A stretch of DNA of 64,000 nt from Chloroflexota bacterium (GTDB lineage: Bacteria > Chloroflexota > Anaerolineae > Aggregatilineales > UBA2796), in the NCBI GenBank assembly GCA_021325095.1, contig JAJPHV010000076.1:93408-157407 (forward strand), in the 5' to 3' direction. The stretch's first letter is position 1, and each line of letters starts with the position of its first letter. The notes under the pieces were generated by a model that saw only the letters and a program-made list of their open reading frames with translations, was not told where the DNA came from and did no database searches. Of the stretch, positions 36,487 through 45,264 are shown piece after piece. A program made the translations under genes and the position numbers.

Positions 36487-38535
36487 TCACAGGTTCATGA
36501 TGATAGTTTCGAAGACTTCAGGCTGGAACACTTCGGTTTTCACCGCATGGCCGAGGCGCATCTGTACGCGGTGCAGCCCAAGCGTACCGAGCAAGATAGC
36601 CAGGAACGAGCCTAGCGTGATCACGCCGTAGTTGACCGCCAGCAGTAGCAACCCGTTTCCTCCCCAAAGCGCCCGGACAATTGTATAGTCATCAAAGGTG
36701 GCAAGCGCCTCGCCCAGGAGCGAAGTGACGCTTGCCACCAGCCAGGCGGCCAGCAGTAGCCACATTGGCCGGAAACGCTTCAGGTCATGGCGTCCCCACT
36801 TCACGATCACTGCCCCCAGGTTGAGCAATGAATAGACAGAGTAGACCACCAGATTCAGTCTATCGAAACCTGGCACGCCTAGCAGAAATTCGACCAGGCC
36901 CAAGGGGAGTGGCAGGTACAGCCACCAGATCATTTTTGGATGGTCTCGCAAGTAGCGGATCGGTTCAGGGAAGACAAGGGTCAGATGGAGCAGCAGTGGC
37001 AAAAGAATATACATGGCAAGGCTGTCGATATTCGTAATCACGTCTGTTACGCCCGAAGCAACCAGCGCAAAACTCGCAGCCATCAGCAGCATTGTGCCAA
37101 TTTGCCCACCGGGTTCGGTTCGCCAGCGCCGCAGCAACCACCATGCACACGCAAAGGCCAGAACTGCCGGGGGGAGCTGAACAGCCAGCACAATCAGGTT
37201 GAAGGCCGAGCGGACGAGTGGGTAGCTCACCCTGACCGGCTGCCCGTTGCGCACGACGGTGCGCGCCACGACATCGCCTTCCTGTGGGTGCCAGTGGACC
37301 GGATAGCGCGAGCGCGGCTGTCCATTCACGCTGAAGTCGCCATCCTGCTCAGTATTGTCATAAAAGATGTCGGTCTTGATTTGATCGCCCGGCTGGACAC
37401 CCGCCATTTGGGCGGGACTGCCCGGCCAGAGTGCCAGCACATCGCGGTAGCCATCTCGAATGCTGTTCGAGGCGACGATGCCATCCCAGATAAAAGGCGA
37501 GTCACCGTTGAGGTAGCCGCGTAGATACAGCACGGAGCAGAAGAGCACGACGACGAATGTCACCAGAATCACCCCCCACAGGAAGCCGAGCACAGTTTGC
37601 TGCGCTTTGCGCAGTTCAGCAGCCTGGAGCGGATCGCTGATGGTGATCGTTGTACTTGCAACTCGATCCGGCACGAGCGCTTCGCTCAGGTCACGCGCAA
37701 AATCGGCTGCGGTTGGGTAGCGCAGGCCGGGGTCGGTGCGGAGGGCGCGCTGCAATACGCGATCTGCACGCGGAGGATATTGCGGAGCGATTGCGCTCAA
37801 CGGCGCTGGGACGCTGTTCAGCCTGGCAGCCACCAGATCGGACGCGTTGACGTTGGCGAAGGGCGCCTGGCCCGCCAGCATTTCGTAGACGATCAGCGCC
37901 AGCGAATATTGATCTGAAGCCGGGCCGACAGGCGCGCCAGCACACTGTTCCGGGGACATATAGGCCGGCGTGCCACCTGCCATCGAGATCGGATCGCCGG
38001 CCAGGTGGTCATAACTCGTCGAGATTTCGGCCAGTTTGGCAAGCCCGAAATCGACGATGACCGGCTGGTGTTGATCGGAGAACATGATATTGGCTGGTTT
38101 CAGGTCGCGGTGAATCACGTTATTGCTATGGGCATAGTCCAGGGCGCGGGCCAGTTGCTCCACAATTTCGACGATCTGCACTACGTTCAACGCTTGTTGC
38201 CTCATCACGGTGCGCAGACTCTTGCCTGGCAAATATTCCATGACCATGTACGTGACAGGCTTGTTGTGGAGTTCCGCAATGCCAAATTCGTAGACGGTTA
38301 CGATATTGGGGTGGCGCAGCCGGGCAATAGTGCGCGCCTCGTGCATAAATTGTTCTTCTGTGGCGCGCACTGTCGATAAGTCCGTCCGAAGGACCTTGAT
38401 GGCTGCTCGCCGTTCCAGGAAAGGCTGATAAGCCTCATACACCACACCAAAGCCGCCGGTCCCAACGACCTTCGTGATTCGATATGCGCCGAGATACGAA
38501 GGGGGCGAATCAGATTCAGAGACTTCGGTAGCCAT
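36487..38535 (-). CDS. Membrane Ser/Thr protein kinase with external PDZ-like domain and C-terminal helix bundle
   Basis: A 682-residue receptor-like kinase. The Hanks-type kinase domain (17-285) has the Gly loop VGTGGFG, Lys47 in AAIKVLR, HRDLKPAN with Asp144 and DFG at 162-164, so it should be active. A membrane helix follows at about 315-338, then an external region (345-440) with LWPGSPAQMAGVQPGDQI, typical of a PDZ domain, then about seven hydrophobic helices to the end. The start at 38535 has AAAGG eight bases upstream. The helix bundle after a PDZ domain is unusual for this kinase class and may sense lipids or a membrane signal. The DUF4397 lipoprotein gene follows. Confidence 0.9.
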   Translation of the reverse strand: MATEVSESDSPPSYLGAYRITKVVGTGGFGVVYEAYQPFLERRAAIKVLRTDLSTVRATEEQFMHEARTIARLRHPNIVTVYEFGIAELHNKPVTYMVMEYLPGKSLRTVMRQQALNVVQIVEIVEQLARALDYAHSNNVIHRDLKPANIMFSDQHQPVIVDFGLAKLAEISTSYDHLAGDPISMAGGTPAYMSPEQCAGAPVGPASDQYSLALIVYEMLAGQAPFANVNASDLVAARLNSVPAPLSAIAPQYPPRADRVLQRALRTDPGLRYPTAADFARDLSEALVPDRVASTTITISDPLQAAELRKAQQTVLGFLWGVILVTFVVVLFCSVLYLRGYLNGDSPFIWDGIVASNSIRDGYRDVLALWPGSPAQMAGVQPGDQIKTDIFYDNTEQDGDFSVNGQPRSRYPVHWHPQEGDVVARTVVRNGQPVRVSYPLVRSAFNLIVLAVQLPPAVLAFACAWWLLRRWRTEPGGQIGTMLLMAASFALVASGVTDVITNIDSLAMYILLPLLLHLTLVFPEPIRYLRDHPKMIWWLYLPLPLGLVEFLLGVPGFDRLNLVVYSVYSLLNLGAVIVKWGRHDLKRFRPMWLLLAAWLVASVTSLLGEALATFDDYTIVRALWGGNGLLLLAVNYGVITLGSFLAILLGTLGLHRVQMRLGHAVKTEVFQPEVFETIIMNL

Positions 38536-38846
38536 CGACGATGCCTTTCCGGGATGAGCTATGCCAAGTGTAGCATACACCGTCGCTGCCACGACAGAGT
38601 TGTTGGGACAACTCTAACAAGCGAGTCCAGTTGCCAACGTATCGTCCAACCTGTTCGGGCGCTCACCAGTATCGGTTCACCATAGTGCCGTCTTGAAAAA
38701 GCTCACTCTCAACACCCCACAGTCAGGAGCAATGTCACTGTCGAGCGCTGGTGGTATGAGAAACAATGGAAGCGCACAGCGCGGCAGTGAAACAACTGCT
38801 GAAAGTGAATGGGCATTGCAGTCGAGGCGAATGAGGAGAATCGGGG
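38536..38846. other. Divergent intergenic region with a hairpin or operator
   Basis: A gap of 311 bases between the kinase gene and the plus-strand DUF6544-like gene, holding both promoters. A perfect inverted repeat AGAGTTGT / ACAACTCT with a TGGG centre lies at 38596-38615, about 60 bases before the kinase start, and could be a regulator site. The short open frames here show no similarity I can recognise. Confidence 0.45.
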
Positions 38847-39680
38847 ATGATTACGAATGCGGCCAACAAGCCGGTACTACATTCGATCTTTATGCCAGGC
38901 TATCCGCTGGATGGAATGCTGCGGCAGGATGTGGATACACTCGTGAGCGACATGAACACACTAGCCACACCCCTTGTCAGGGAAGCCGACCTGCAAGGGC
39001 TGCCTGCTCCGGTGCAGCGCTACCTGAAAGCAACTAACATTGTTGGCAAGCCGCGCACGGTGTTCGCCCGCGCACGCTGGCGGGGCGAGTTCCGCCGGGG
39101 GCCTGAGCAAAGATGGATGCCGTTAGTCTGCGAGCAGTATAACCGTGTCGATAAGCCCGCCCGCCTGTGGTATGCCGCCATGAAATTCATGCCTTTCGTG
39201 AACTTTTACGTGCGCGATGCCTACCACAACGGCGAAGGCACCATGTATGCCAGGCTGACGCCCTGGTACAAGATGTTCGACGAACGTGGCCCAGAGTATG
39301 CGCAGGGCGAGTTGCTGGTTGCGCTCAACGACATGGTGTTTTTCCCGTCGGCTTTCCTGAGCGAGAGCGTTCGGTGGGAAGCGCTCGATGACCGCTCGGC
39401 CCGCGCCACCCTCACCACACCGAACACGACCGTGTCGGGCGTGTTCTACTTCAACGAGCGCAACGATGTCGTGGATTTTGAAGCGGAACGCTATCGCATC
39501 ATGGGCAAAACCGCCGTCATGACGAAGTGGACGACGCCTTTTCGAGACCACCAGGAGATAAACGGCGTGCGCATCCCTACGAGCGGAGAGGCGGTGTGGC
39601 ATCTTGCGGAAGGTTCCTACAGCTACGTTCGCGTGTCGCTGGTCGATATTCAGTACAACGCATTGTGCCGCTATCCATGA
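38847..39680 (+). CDS. DUF6544-like (LolA-like fold) protein
   Basis: A 277-residue protein with no signal peptide or membrane helix that I can see. The stretch LPAPVQRYLKATNIVGKPRT, then WMPLVCEQYN, and later ELLVALNDMVFFPSAFL followed by VRWEALDD fit the DUF6544 family, thought to have a LolA-like beta fold. Substrate and role are unknown. GAGGAGA lies a few bases before the ATG. It converges on the CoA-lyase-like gene with a gap of three bases. The family name is from memory of its pattern. Confidence 0.75.
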   Translation: MITNAANKPVLHSIFMPGYPLDGMLRQDVDTLVSDMNTLATPLVREADLQGLPAPVQRYLKATNIVGKPRTVFARARWRGEFRRGPEQRWMPLVCEQYNRVDKPARLWYAAMKFMPFVNFYVRDAYHNGEGTMYARLTPWYKMFDERGPEYAQGELLVALNDMVFFPSAFLSESVRWEALDDRSARATLTTPNTTVSGVFYFNERNDVVDFEAERYRIMGKTAVMTKWTTPFRDHQEINGVRIPTSGEAVWHLAEGSYSYVRVSLVDIQYNALCRYP

Positions 39681-39683
39681 GGA

Positions 39684-40571
39684 TCAGGCCAGCTTACCCG
39701 CCGCCCTCGCACGTGCCAGCACGTTCTCCGCAGCCCGTAGCAGCGGCATGTCGATCATCTTGCCTTCGTAAGCGAACACGCCCTGGCCCTGCTGCTGGTG
39801 CTCGCGGTAAGCATCGACCAGACGCCGCGCCGACTCGATAGCGGCTGAGTCGGGGGTGAAGACGGCCTCAATCGGCTCGATCTGCCGAGGGTGAATGGCC
39901 TGCTTGCCCGAAAAGCCCATGTGCAGCGCGCGCGCGGCAGCCTCGGACAGCGCTTCCAGATCGTGCAGGTCGATAAATACACTGTCGATGGCCTGCAAGC
40001 CGAAAGCCGCCGCATGGGTGACGATAGCCCCGCGCATGTACAACATCTCGGTTTCCTGGCGAGAAAGCGTCGCCCCGATGCTGCTGGACATATCGTAGGC
40101 CCCGAAAATCAGGGCATCCAGGCGGTCATCGCTCCCGGCGATCTCCTTCAAGTTAACGATGCCCTTCGCTGTTTCGATCAGGATCAGCAGCCGGATCGCG
40201 CCGGGCGTCCAGCCGTTGGCTTCTTCCGCCTCGGCAATGCGTTGGCTGGCCCACTGGACGTGCGCGGCCTCCTCGATTTTGGGGATCACGATCCCGTCCG
40301 GGTGTGCAGACAGCGCTGCGGCCAGATCATCAGCCTCGAAGCCGGAACCGATAGCGTTAATGCGTACCAGCCGCTCGGAACGCCCGAAGTCCAGCGCGGC
40401 GAGCGACTGCACGACGACCTGGCGCGCCTCGACTTTGCGGCTGAGGGCGACGCCATCCTCCAGGTCGAGGATGAGCGAATCAACACCGAGACCCGCACCC
40501 TTCTCGATCTTTTTGGGATCGTCGCCGGGGATGTAAAGCTGCGCCCGCCGTACCCGGTAGGAACTGGTCAT
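39684..40571 (-). CDS. CitE-like CoA-ester lyase (HpcH/HpaI aldolase superfamily)
   Basis: A 295-residue TIM-barrel enzyme. AQLYIPGDDPKKIEKG, SLILDLEDGVA with its acidic residues, LVRINAIGSG and LILIETAKGI are typical of the citrate-lyase beta, malyl-CoA or citramalyl-CoA lyase branch. Such enzymes cleave or form a C-C bond in a 3-hydroxyacyl-CoA with Mg. The exact substrate cannot be read. It starts 11 bases after the rhamnose mutarotase gene and is probably cotranscribed, which may hint at a sugar-acid pathway, but the family differs from the RhmA-type aldolase of rhamnonate breakdown. Start at 40571 (MTSSYRVRRA). Confidence 0.87.
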   Translation of the reverse strand: MTSSYRVRRAQLYIPGDDPKKIEKGAGLGVDSLILDLEDGVALSRKVEARQVVVQSLAALDFGRSERLVRINAIGSGFEADDLAAALSAHPDGIVIPKIEEAAHVQWASQRIAEAEEANGWTPGAIRLLILIETAKGIVNLKEIAGSDDRLDALIFGAYDMSSSIGATLSRQETEMLYMRGAIVTHAAAFGLQAIDSVFIDLHDLEALSEAAARALHMGFSGKQAIHPRQIEPIEAVFTPDSAAIESARRLVDAYREHQQQGQGVFAYEGKMIDMPLLRAAENVLARARAAGKLA

Positions 40572-40582
40572 GGCATGGGCCG

Positions 40583-40906
40583 TCAGTCTGTGTGGAAAAC
40601 TTCGGTCAGTTCGAGCATGCTCTCGTCGGGGCGCGCACCGCTCAGTGACTCGAAGTACGGAGCCATCAATTCCTGCCACTTCAGGTTGATCGGTTCTTTT
40701 TCCATACCGGCCAGCGAGGCGGCAAAGCTCTCTTCCGCCTCAAAATAGCCGAACAGCAGGCCGTCATCGCGCATGAACAGCGAGTAGTTACGCCAGCCTG
40801 TACGCCGTAATGCATCGAGCATTTCCGGCCAGACAGCTTCGTGATGCTTCTTGTACTCCGCGATTTTGTCCTGCTTGACCTTGAGCAGAAATCCGACACG
40901 TTTCAT
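40583..40906 (-). CDS. rhaM: L-rhamnose mutarotase
   Basis: A 107-residue dimeric alpha/beta barrel protein that interconverts the alpha and beta forms of L-rhamnose. Family motifs are MKRVGFLLKVKQDKIAEY, HHEAVWPEMLDAL (His near the active site), the GWRNYSLFMR strand and the late KWQELMAPYFE. GGAG lies nine bases before the ATG. No rhamnose isomerase, kinase or dehydrogenase gene is in the window; the only close partner is the CoA-lyase-like gene. Members also act on related 6-deoxy sugars such as fucose. Confidence 0.92.
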   Translation of the reverse strand: MKRVGFLLKVKQDKIAEYKKHHEAVWPEMLDALRRTGWRNYSLFMRDDGLLFGYFEAEESFAASLAGMEKEPINLKWQELMAPYFESLSGARPDESMLELTEVFHTD

Positions 40907-40940
40907 GAGGGTGTTCTCCGTATGATGATCTCATTCCCGA

Positions 40941-40961
40941 CCTCTCTCCAACTGAGAGAGG
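40941..40961. repeat. Palindromic repeat copy (short)
   Basis: CCTCTCTC / GAGAGAGG with a five-base loop, upstream of the rhamnose mutarotase gene. A shorter, slightly diverged copy of the C/T-rich palindrome found at 13953, 45330, 47283 and 50916. The rest of 40962-41103 has no gene. Confidence 0.55.
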
Positions 40962-41103
40962 AAGCTGCCGACAGTAGCTTTGCAGCGACCCGCTCCGAAC
41001 AGGCACCCTGCCCAGGCGAAAGTATACAACCTGGCGGGCTTACCTGGGAAAGCGCGGTGCGCCGCCCAGCACTGTTCGAGATCGGAGTGACCAGAGAGAA
41101 CGA

Positions 41104-41970
41104 CTACTGCCCCGCCAGCCCGCCGTAGTGCCGCCGCACGATGACCTGCCCCTCGGGACTCTGCGCCCAGACGAAAAAAGCACGGTAAGCGTCGTTGCCC
41201 GGCTCGTGCAGGCCAACGAAGACAATCGGGGCGCGCAACGGGTACTGGTTGGCCGTGACAGTCTGCGGCGTGGGCAGCACACCATCCAGCGGAACAGCGC
41301 GGACACCGCCGTTCAGATAGCCCATCGAGACGTAGCCAATCGCGCCGGGGTCGGCACTCACGATGTCGATCACTGCCTGGCTGGTGGTGGCGAGGCGCGC
41401 CGTTCGTGCCACGCGCCGATCTCCAAGCGCCATCGCCTGGATGATCGCGGCGGTGCTGCTCGTATCGTTCCGCGCAACGATGGTCAGCGGCAAATCCGGC
41501 CCGCCGAGTGTATTCCAGTTCAGCACGCGGCCCTGCAAAATGGCGCGGAACTGGGCCGCCGTCAGGCTGGCAATGGGGTTCGACGGGTGAACGACTACTG
41601 CAATACCATCCTGCCCGATGGGTGTCGTCCACCAGCGGCTGTCCAAACCTGTGGATGGCACGTAATCCAGGAGGGCATAGGCCGCCTGTCCCTGCGTGAT
41701 CCAGTCCAGCAGCGCACGGCTATCACCCGTCTGCACGTTCCAGGTGATCACCAGACCAGGTGGATTGTAATTGCTGACGAGGTCGCGCAGCAAAGGGCTG
41801 GTGGCGCTGTCGGCCAGCAGGCGCAACGATACCACCTCCGGTGTCGGACTGGCCGGGGGAAGCGGCCCACGGCAGCTTGCCAGCGCCAGAGAAAGTATGA
41901 CGATGGTGCGCTTTGCGCCTCGGAACGGCCTCAAGAGCAGCCTTGAATACGAGCGTTCCGGGACAATCAT
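41104..41970 (-). CDS. PstS-like phosphate-type binding lipoprotein
   Basis: About 288 residues. A basic N-terminus and a short hydrophobic segment end in a lipobox (LALASC), then the class-2 binding-protein fold with GQDGIAVVVHPSNPIASLTA, LQGRVLNWNTLGG, ARNDTSSTAA and IGYVSMGY, typical of the PstS-like 'PBP superfamily' group. It probably binds phosphate or a similar oxyanion outside the cell. No pst permease or ATPase genes are near. The ATG at 41970 lacks a ribosome-binding site; an in-frame TTG at 42000 has AAAGGA eight bases upstream and is a fair alternative. Confidence 0.85.
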   Translation of the reverse strand: MIVPERSYSRLLLRPFRGAKRTIVILSLALASCRGPLPPASPTPEVVSLRLLADSATSPLLRDLVSNYNPPGLVITWNVQTGDSRALLDWITQGQAAYALLDYVPSTGLDSRWWTTPIGQDGIAVVVHPSNPIASLTAAQFRAILQGRVLNWNTLGGPDLPLTIVARNDTSSTAAIIQAMALGDRRVARTARLATTSQAVIDIVSADPGAIGYVSMGYLNGGVRAVPLDGVLPTPQTVTANQYPLRAPIVFVGLHEPGNDAYRAFFVWAQSPEGQVIVRRHYGGLAGQ

Positions 41971-42020
41971 CGCGCGGGGTGGCAGGCTGCCATCCTCCAA
42001 ATTCGGCGTCCTTTCACGGT

Positions 42021-42082
42021 GACAGGTCTCGCGCCCCATCGCGCTAATCGGTCAAGCGACCTGTCGATGGGGGCAATTGCCC
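42021..42082 (-). other. Interleaved inverted repeats with pseudoknot geometry
   Basis: Two perfect eight-base pairs alternate: GACAGGTC (42021-42028) with GACCTGTC (42058-42065), and CCCCATCG (42034-42041) with CGATGGGG (42065-42072). The order A-B-A'-B' permits either two exclusive hairpins or a pseudoknot. The palindrome GGGCAATTGCCC (42071-42082) abuts it. It lies after the tgt stop and some 20-50 bases before the possible starts of the PstS-like gene, both on the minus strand. It could be a terminator or leader structure. Confidence 0.5.
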
Positions 42083-42108
42083 GTCATGTGCGGTTCTGAA
42101 ACGCGCAT

Positions 42109-43251
42109 TCACGCAACCGGAGGCGCTTTTGCCTTCTTCCCGGTTGGCTGGTAGTTCGCCAGGAATTCCTGAGCATAATCCGGAAACGTGCCGTCCATGA
42201 TGGCGGCGCGCATTTCACGCATGAGTGTCAGCAGCAGATGGAGGTTATGCAGACTGAGGAGTTGGTGGGCCAGGATTTCACCCGCTTTGACGAGGTGGCG
42301 GACGTAGGCGCGCGAGAAGTTGGCACAGGCATAGCACGTGCAGCCTTCTTCGATGGGTGCGCTGTCCGTTGCATATTGAAGGTTACGCATATTGATGCGG
42401 CCCCGGCGGGTTAGCGCGGAACCGTTGCGCGCCACGCGCGTGGGCAGCACGCAGTCGAAGATGTCAATGCCGCGCGCCACGCCGTTCACCAGGTCTTCCG
42501 GGCTGCCGACACCCATCAAATAGCGGGGTTTGTCGGCAGGCAGCACAGGCACGGTTTGTTCGAGCGTCAGCAGCATCTGGGGTTTGGTTTCGCCGACGGC
42601 CAGGCCGCCGATAGCGTAGCCAGGAAAATCCAGCGCCACCAGCGTTTCCACCGACTCGGCGCGCAGGTCTTCAAAGATGCCCCCCTGCACGATCCCGAAC
42701 AGGGCCTGGCGGTGGGGGTCGCCGGATCGGACGTGCTCGTCCAGGCAGGCCCGCGCCCAGGCGTGGGTACGCTCACACGCGGCGCGAACCACTTCACGCT
42801 CCAGCGGCGGCGGGCATTCGTCGAAACACATGATGATGTCCGCACCCAGGTTGTGTTGTATCTGGATGGATTTTTCGGGGGTGAAACGGTGCACCGAACC
42901 GTCGAGATGGCTGCGAAACGTTACGCCGTGTGCGTCGATCTGTCGCAGTTCCCCCAGGCTGAACACCTGAAAGCCGCCCGAATCGGTCAGCATGGGTCGA
43001 TCCCAGGCCATGAAACGATGCAGACCGCCCATGTCTCGAACCAGTTCGTCGCCGGGGCGCATATACAGATGATAGGTGTTGGAGAGCACGAGCGTTGCGC
43101 CCAGTTCCCGGAGTTCGCGCGGTTCCACTGCCTTGACTGTAGCCTGCGTCCCAACGGGCGCAAAGACCGGAGTCGGCAGTGGGCCATGAGGTGTCATGAA
43201 TATCCCGGCGCGGGCCGCACCGCACGTCGCTTCTAGCTCGAAACTGAACAT
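42109..43251 (-). CDS. tgt: tRNA-guanine transglycosylase (queuine/preQ1 insertion)
   Basis: A 380-residue TIM-barrel enzyme that swaps guanine 34 of Asp, Asn, His and Tyr tRNAs for preQ1. Catalytic Asp in LTDSGGFQVFSL, the second Asp in FDCVLPTRVARNG and the zinc site CTCYACANFSRAYVRH (three Cys and a His) are all present. The start at 43251 (MFSFELEATC) fits the family; an ATG 15 bases earlier (43266) is possible and would lie close to the transcription start. No other queuosine gene is in the window. Confidence 0.96.
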   Translation of the reverse strand: MFSFELEATCGAARAGIFMTPHGPLPTPVFAPVGTQATVKAVEPRELRELGATLVLSNTYHLYMRPGDELVRDMGGLHRFMAWDRPMLTDSGGFQVFSLGELRQIDAHGVTFRSHLDGSVHRFTPEKSIQIQHNLGADIIMCFDECPPPLEREVVRAACERTHAWARACLDEHVRSGDPHRQALFGIVQGGIFEDLRAESVETLVALDFPGYAIGGLAVGETKPQMLLTLEQTVPVLPADKPRYLMGVGSPEDLVNGVARGIDIFDCVLPTRVARNGSALTRRGRINMRNLQYATDSAPIEEGCTCYACANFSRAYVRHLVKAGEILAHQLLSLHNLHLLLTLMREMRAAIMDGTFPDYAQEFLANYQPTGKKAKAPPVA

Positions 43252-43281
43252 ATTCCCCTTCGACATCCGGCACGGAGGGAG

Positions 43282-43309
43282 ATTATAGCAGCGGAACACC
43301 GATTGTCGA
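43282..43309 (-). promoter_or_regulatory. tgt promoter
   Basis: Minus strand: -35 TCGACA (43304-43309), 16-base spacer, -10 TATAAT (43282-43287). It lies between the stop of the S9 peptidase gene and tgt. The predicted start of transcription is about 24 bases before the ATG at 43251 and only about eight before the one at 43266. Confidence 0.65.
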
Positions 43310-43325
43310 AGGGTGGGGGCAGTGC

Positions 43326-45242
43326 TCACCCCTTCAAATACCTGTCGCACCATTCCAGTACGCGCGCCAGCAAGTCAAGCTGGTGCTGTCGTTCCAGGAT
43401 CGGATGATGCTCACGCGGGTATGTGACTAATTCCGTCTCGACGCCCATTTCCCGCAGCGCTGTGTACATTTCGCGGGCCTGCGTTGGACTCACGTCCTGG
43501 TCTTCCTCGCCTTGCAGGATCAGCGTCGGCGTGCGCGCCTGGTGAATGAATGCGATGGGCGACTTTGCCCGGTGAGCTACCGGGTCTGCGTAGGGCGTGG
43601 AGCCAAAGTACACGCGCTGCCAGTCGCGGATGTTGTTCTGGCCGTAGTAGCTCTCCCAACTGGCGATACCTGCCCCCATGATCGCCACTTTGAAGCGCGT
43701 GGTCTGCGTCACTGCCCACGCAGTCATGAAGCCGCCGTAGCTCCACCCGCCGATGCCCAATCGTTCTGGATCGGCCAGCCCCAACGCGATCAGGTGGTCA
43801 ACGCCCGACAGTACATCCTGGAAGTCAGCACCGCCCATGTCTGGCACGTTGGCCTCGGTGTAGGCCGTGCCGCGTCCGCTGCTGCCGCGAATGTTGGGCA
43901 AAAGGACGAGATAGCCCTGCCCGGCCAGGTATTGATACCACCACTCCCACCAGACGGCGTAGTGCGGCAGCCACGACCAGGCCGGGCCACCGTGAATCTG
44001 CACGAAGGTCGGGTAGCGCTGGCCCGGCTGGTAGCCCACCGGGTAGACGACGTGCCCCACGATTTCCAGCCCGTCGGCGGCCCGCCAGGATGTGCGCTCC
44101 ATTTTGCCCAGGCGCAGCAGCGGGTACGCGAACTGGCTGATTTGTCGCCAGGGCTGCACGGCGGCATCGAGCCTTCCGGCATAAACCTGCGGCGGCATGT
44201 CGGGCCGTTCGAGGATGGCGGCGAAAGCGCCGCCATCTTTGCTCACGCTGATACGGGGTACTGTCCAATCGCCGATCATCGCATAGTCTGACCACAGCGG
44301 CTGGATTTTCCCGGTGCTGACGGTCAATCGCCCGAAGGATGTGCCGTCAAGCTGGCGGGCGCTGTAAATGATCTCGTCTGGTGCGATCCAGTCCAGTTTG
44401 GTGAAGGACAGGGGCGTATCGCCTGGCGTGATCTGACGGGGCTGCCCGCCCGACGCCCCAACGACGCACACGTCGCCCTGCCACAGGGGTTGGTCGCTGA
44501 TAATGCTCGTCAGGTAGGCGATCTGCGTGCCGTCCGGCGACCAGGTCACGGCGCAGATTTGTTTATCGACGTGCGCGATCTGCTGCATCTCGGCGTGCTC
44601 ACCGTCCGCATCCAGCACGTATAACTGCGCCGTGTACCAGCCAGAGGGCGTGGCGTCGCCCTGTTTGGCAATGATCGCCAGCCGATCCCCACGCGGCGAC
44701 CAGGCAAACTCGTGTATCTGATAGCCATCGGGCGACAGGGGCCGGATGGCCTTCGTCTCGACATCGACGGCGTACAGGCGGCGGTAATGCTCATGGCTGG
44801 CGAGCCGCGCATCTGCGCCTGGGATGAGCGAGTGCGGTTCCTCTTGAACGTGGACGAAAGCGATTTCCCGGCCACTGGGCGACCAGGCAGGCCAGTCCAT
44901 CGTGCCGCGCAGATCGGTCAGCGCACGCGCCTCACCGCCGTCCACGTCGATCACGTACAGTTGGCGCTGGCCCGGATGGAGACGGTCAGACAGGAAGAGC
45001 AGCCGCCTGCCGTCCGGCGACCAGCGTAGGTACTGCTCTGTGCCGCCGCCGAAGGTGAAGCGGCGCGACTGGCCTGTGGTGACATCAGCCAGCCAGATTT
45101 CGCCGGGCAGTTCGGGCGTGCCGGGCTTGGAAGCGCTGCGCCGCGTGAACGCCACATAGCGGCCATCGGGCGAAATCTGGGCATCGCGCAGCACAACGTG
45201 ATCTACAACGTCCTGCGGCGTGATGGGGTGTGGGTCGGCCAT
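43326..45242 (-). CDS. S9-family peptidase (acylaminoacyl-peptidase/prolyl oligopeptidase type)
   Basis: A 638-residue protein without a signal peptide. The N-terminal two-thirds is a beta-propeller with repeated SPDGRxxxF-type blades (for example QISPDGRYVAFTR, RWSPDGRRLLFLS). The C-terminal alpha/beta-hydrolase has the nucleophile in GGWSYGGF (Ser at about 501), the Asp in GEEDQDV (about 581) and the His in REHHPI (about 612). It cleaves short or N-acylated peptides. AAGGA lies seven bases before the ATG. It lies at the end of the sugar operon but is separated by a palindromic repeat region, so cotranscription is uncertain. Confidence 0.92.
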   Translation of the reverse strand: MADPHPITPQDVVDHVVLRDAQISPDGRYVAFTRRSASKPGTPELPGEIWLADVTTGQSRRFTFGGGTEQYLRWSPDGRRLLFLSDRLHPGQRQLYVIDVDGGEARALTDLRGTMDWPAWSPSGREIAFVHVQEEPHSLIPGADARLASHEHYRRLYAVDVETKAIRPLSPDGYQIHEFAWSPRGDRLAIIAKQGDATPSGWYTAQLYVLDADGEHAEMQQIAHVDKQICAVTWSPDGTQIAYLTSIISDQPLWQGDVCVVGASGGQPRQITPGDTPLSFTKLDWIAPDEIIYSARQLDGTSFGRLTVSTGKIQPLWSDYAMIGDWTVPRISVSKDGGAFAAILERPDMPPQVYAGRLDAAVQPWRQISQFAYPLLRLGKMERTSWRAADGLEIVGHVVYPVGYQPGQRYPTFVQIHGGPAWSWLPHYAVWWEWWYQYLAGQGYLVLLPNIRGSSGRGTAYTEANVPDMGGADFQDVLSGVDHLIALGLADPERLGIGGWSYGGFMTAWAVTQTTRFKVAIMGAGIASWESYYGQNNIRDWQRVYFGSTPYADPVAHRAKSPIAFIHQARTPTLILQGEEDQDVSPTQAREMYTALREMGVETELVTYPREHHPILERQHQLDLLARVLEWCDRYLKG

Positions 45243-45264
45243 GTAGCAATCCTTTTGGATAGGG

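Noticed and set aside
38693..39037. 114-codon plus-strand frame before the DUF6544-like gene
   Set aside because: Overlaps the real start in another frame and has Ser/Arg-rich noise composition.
42021..42082. preQ1 riboswitch near tgt
   Set aside because: Pairing order suits a pseudoknot, but stems are too long, the conserved preQ1 core is not visible, and it lies after tgt rather than before a queuosine gene.
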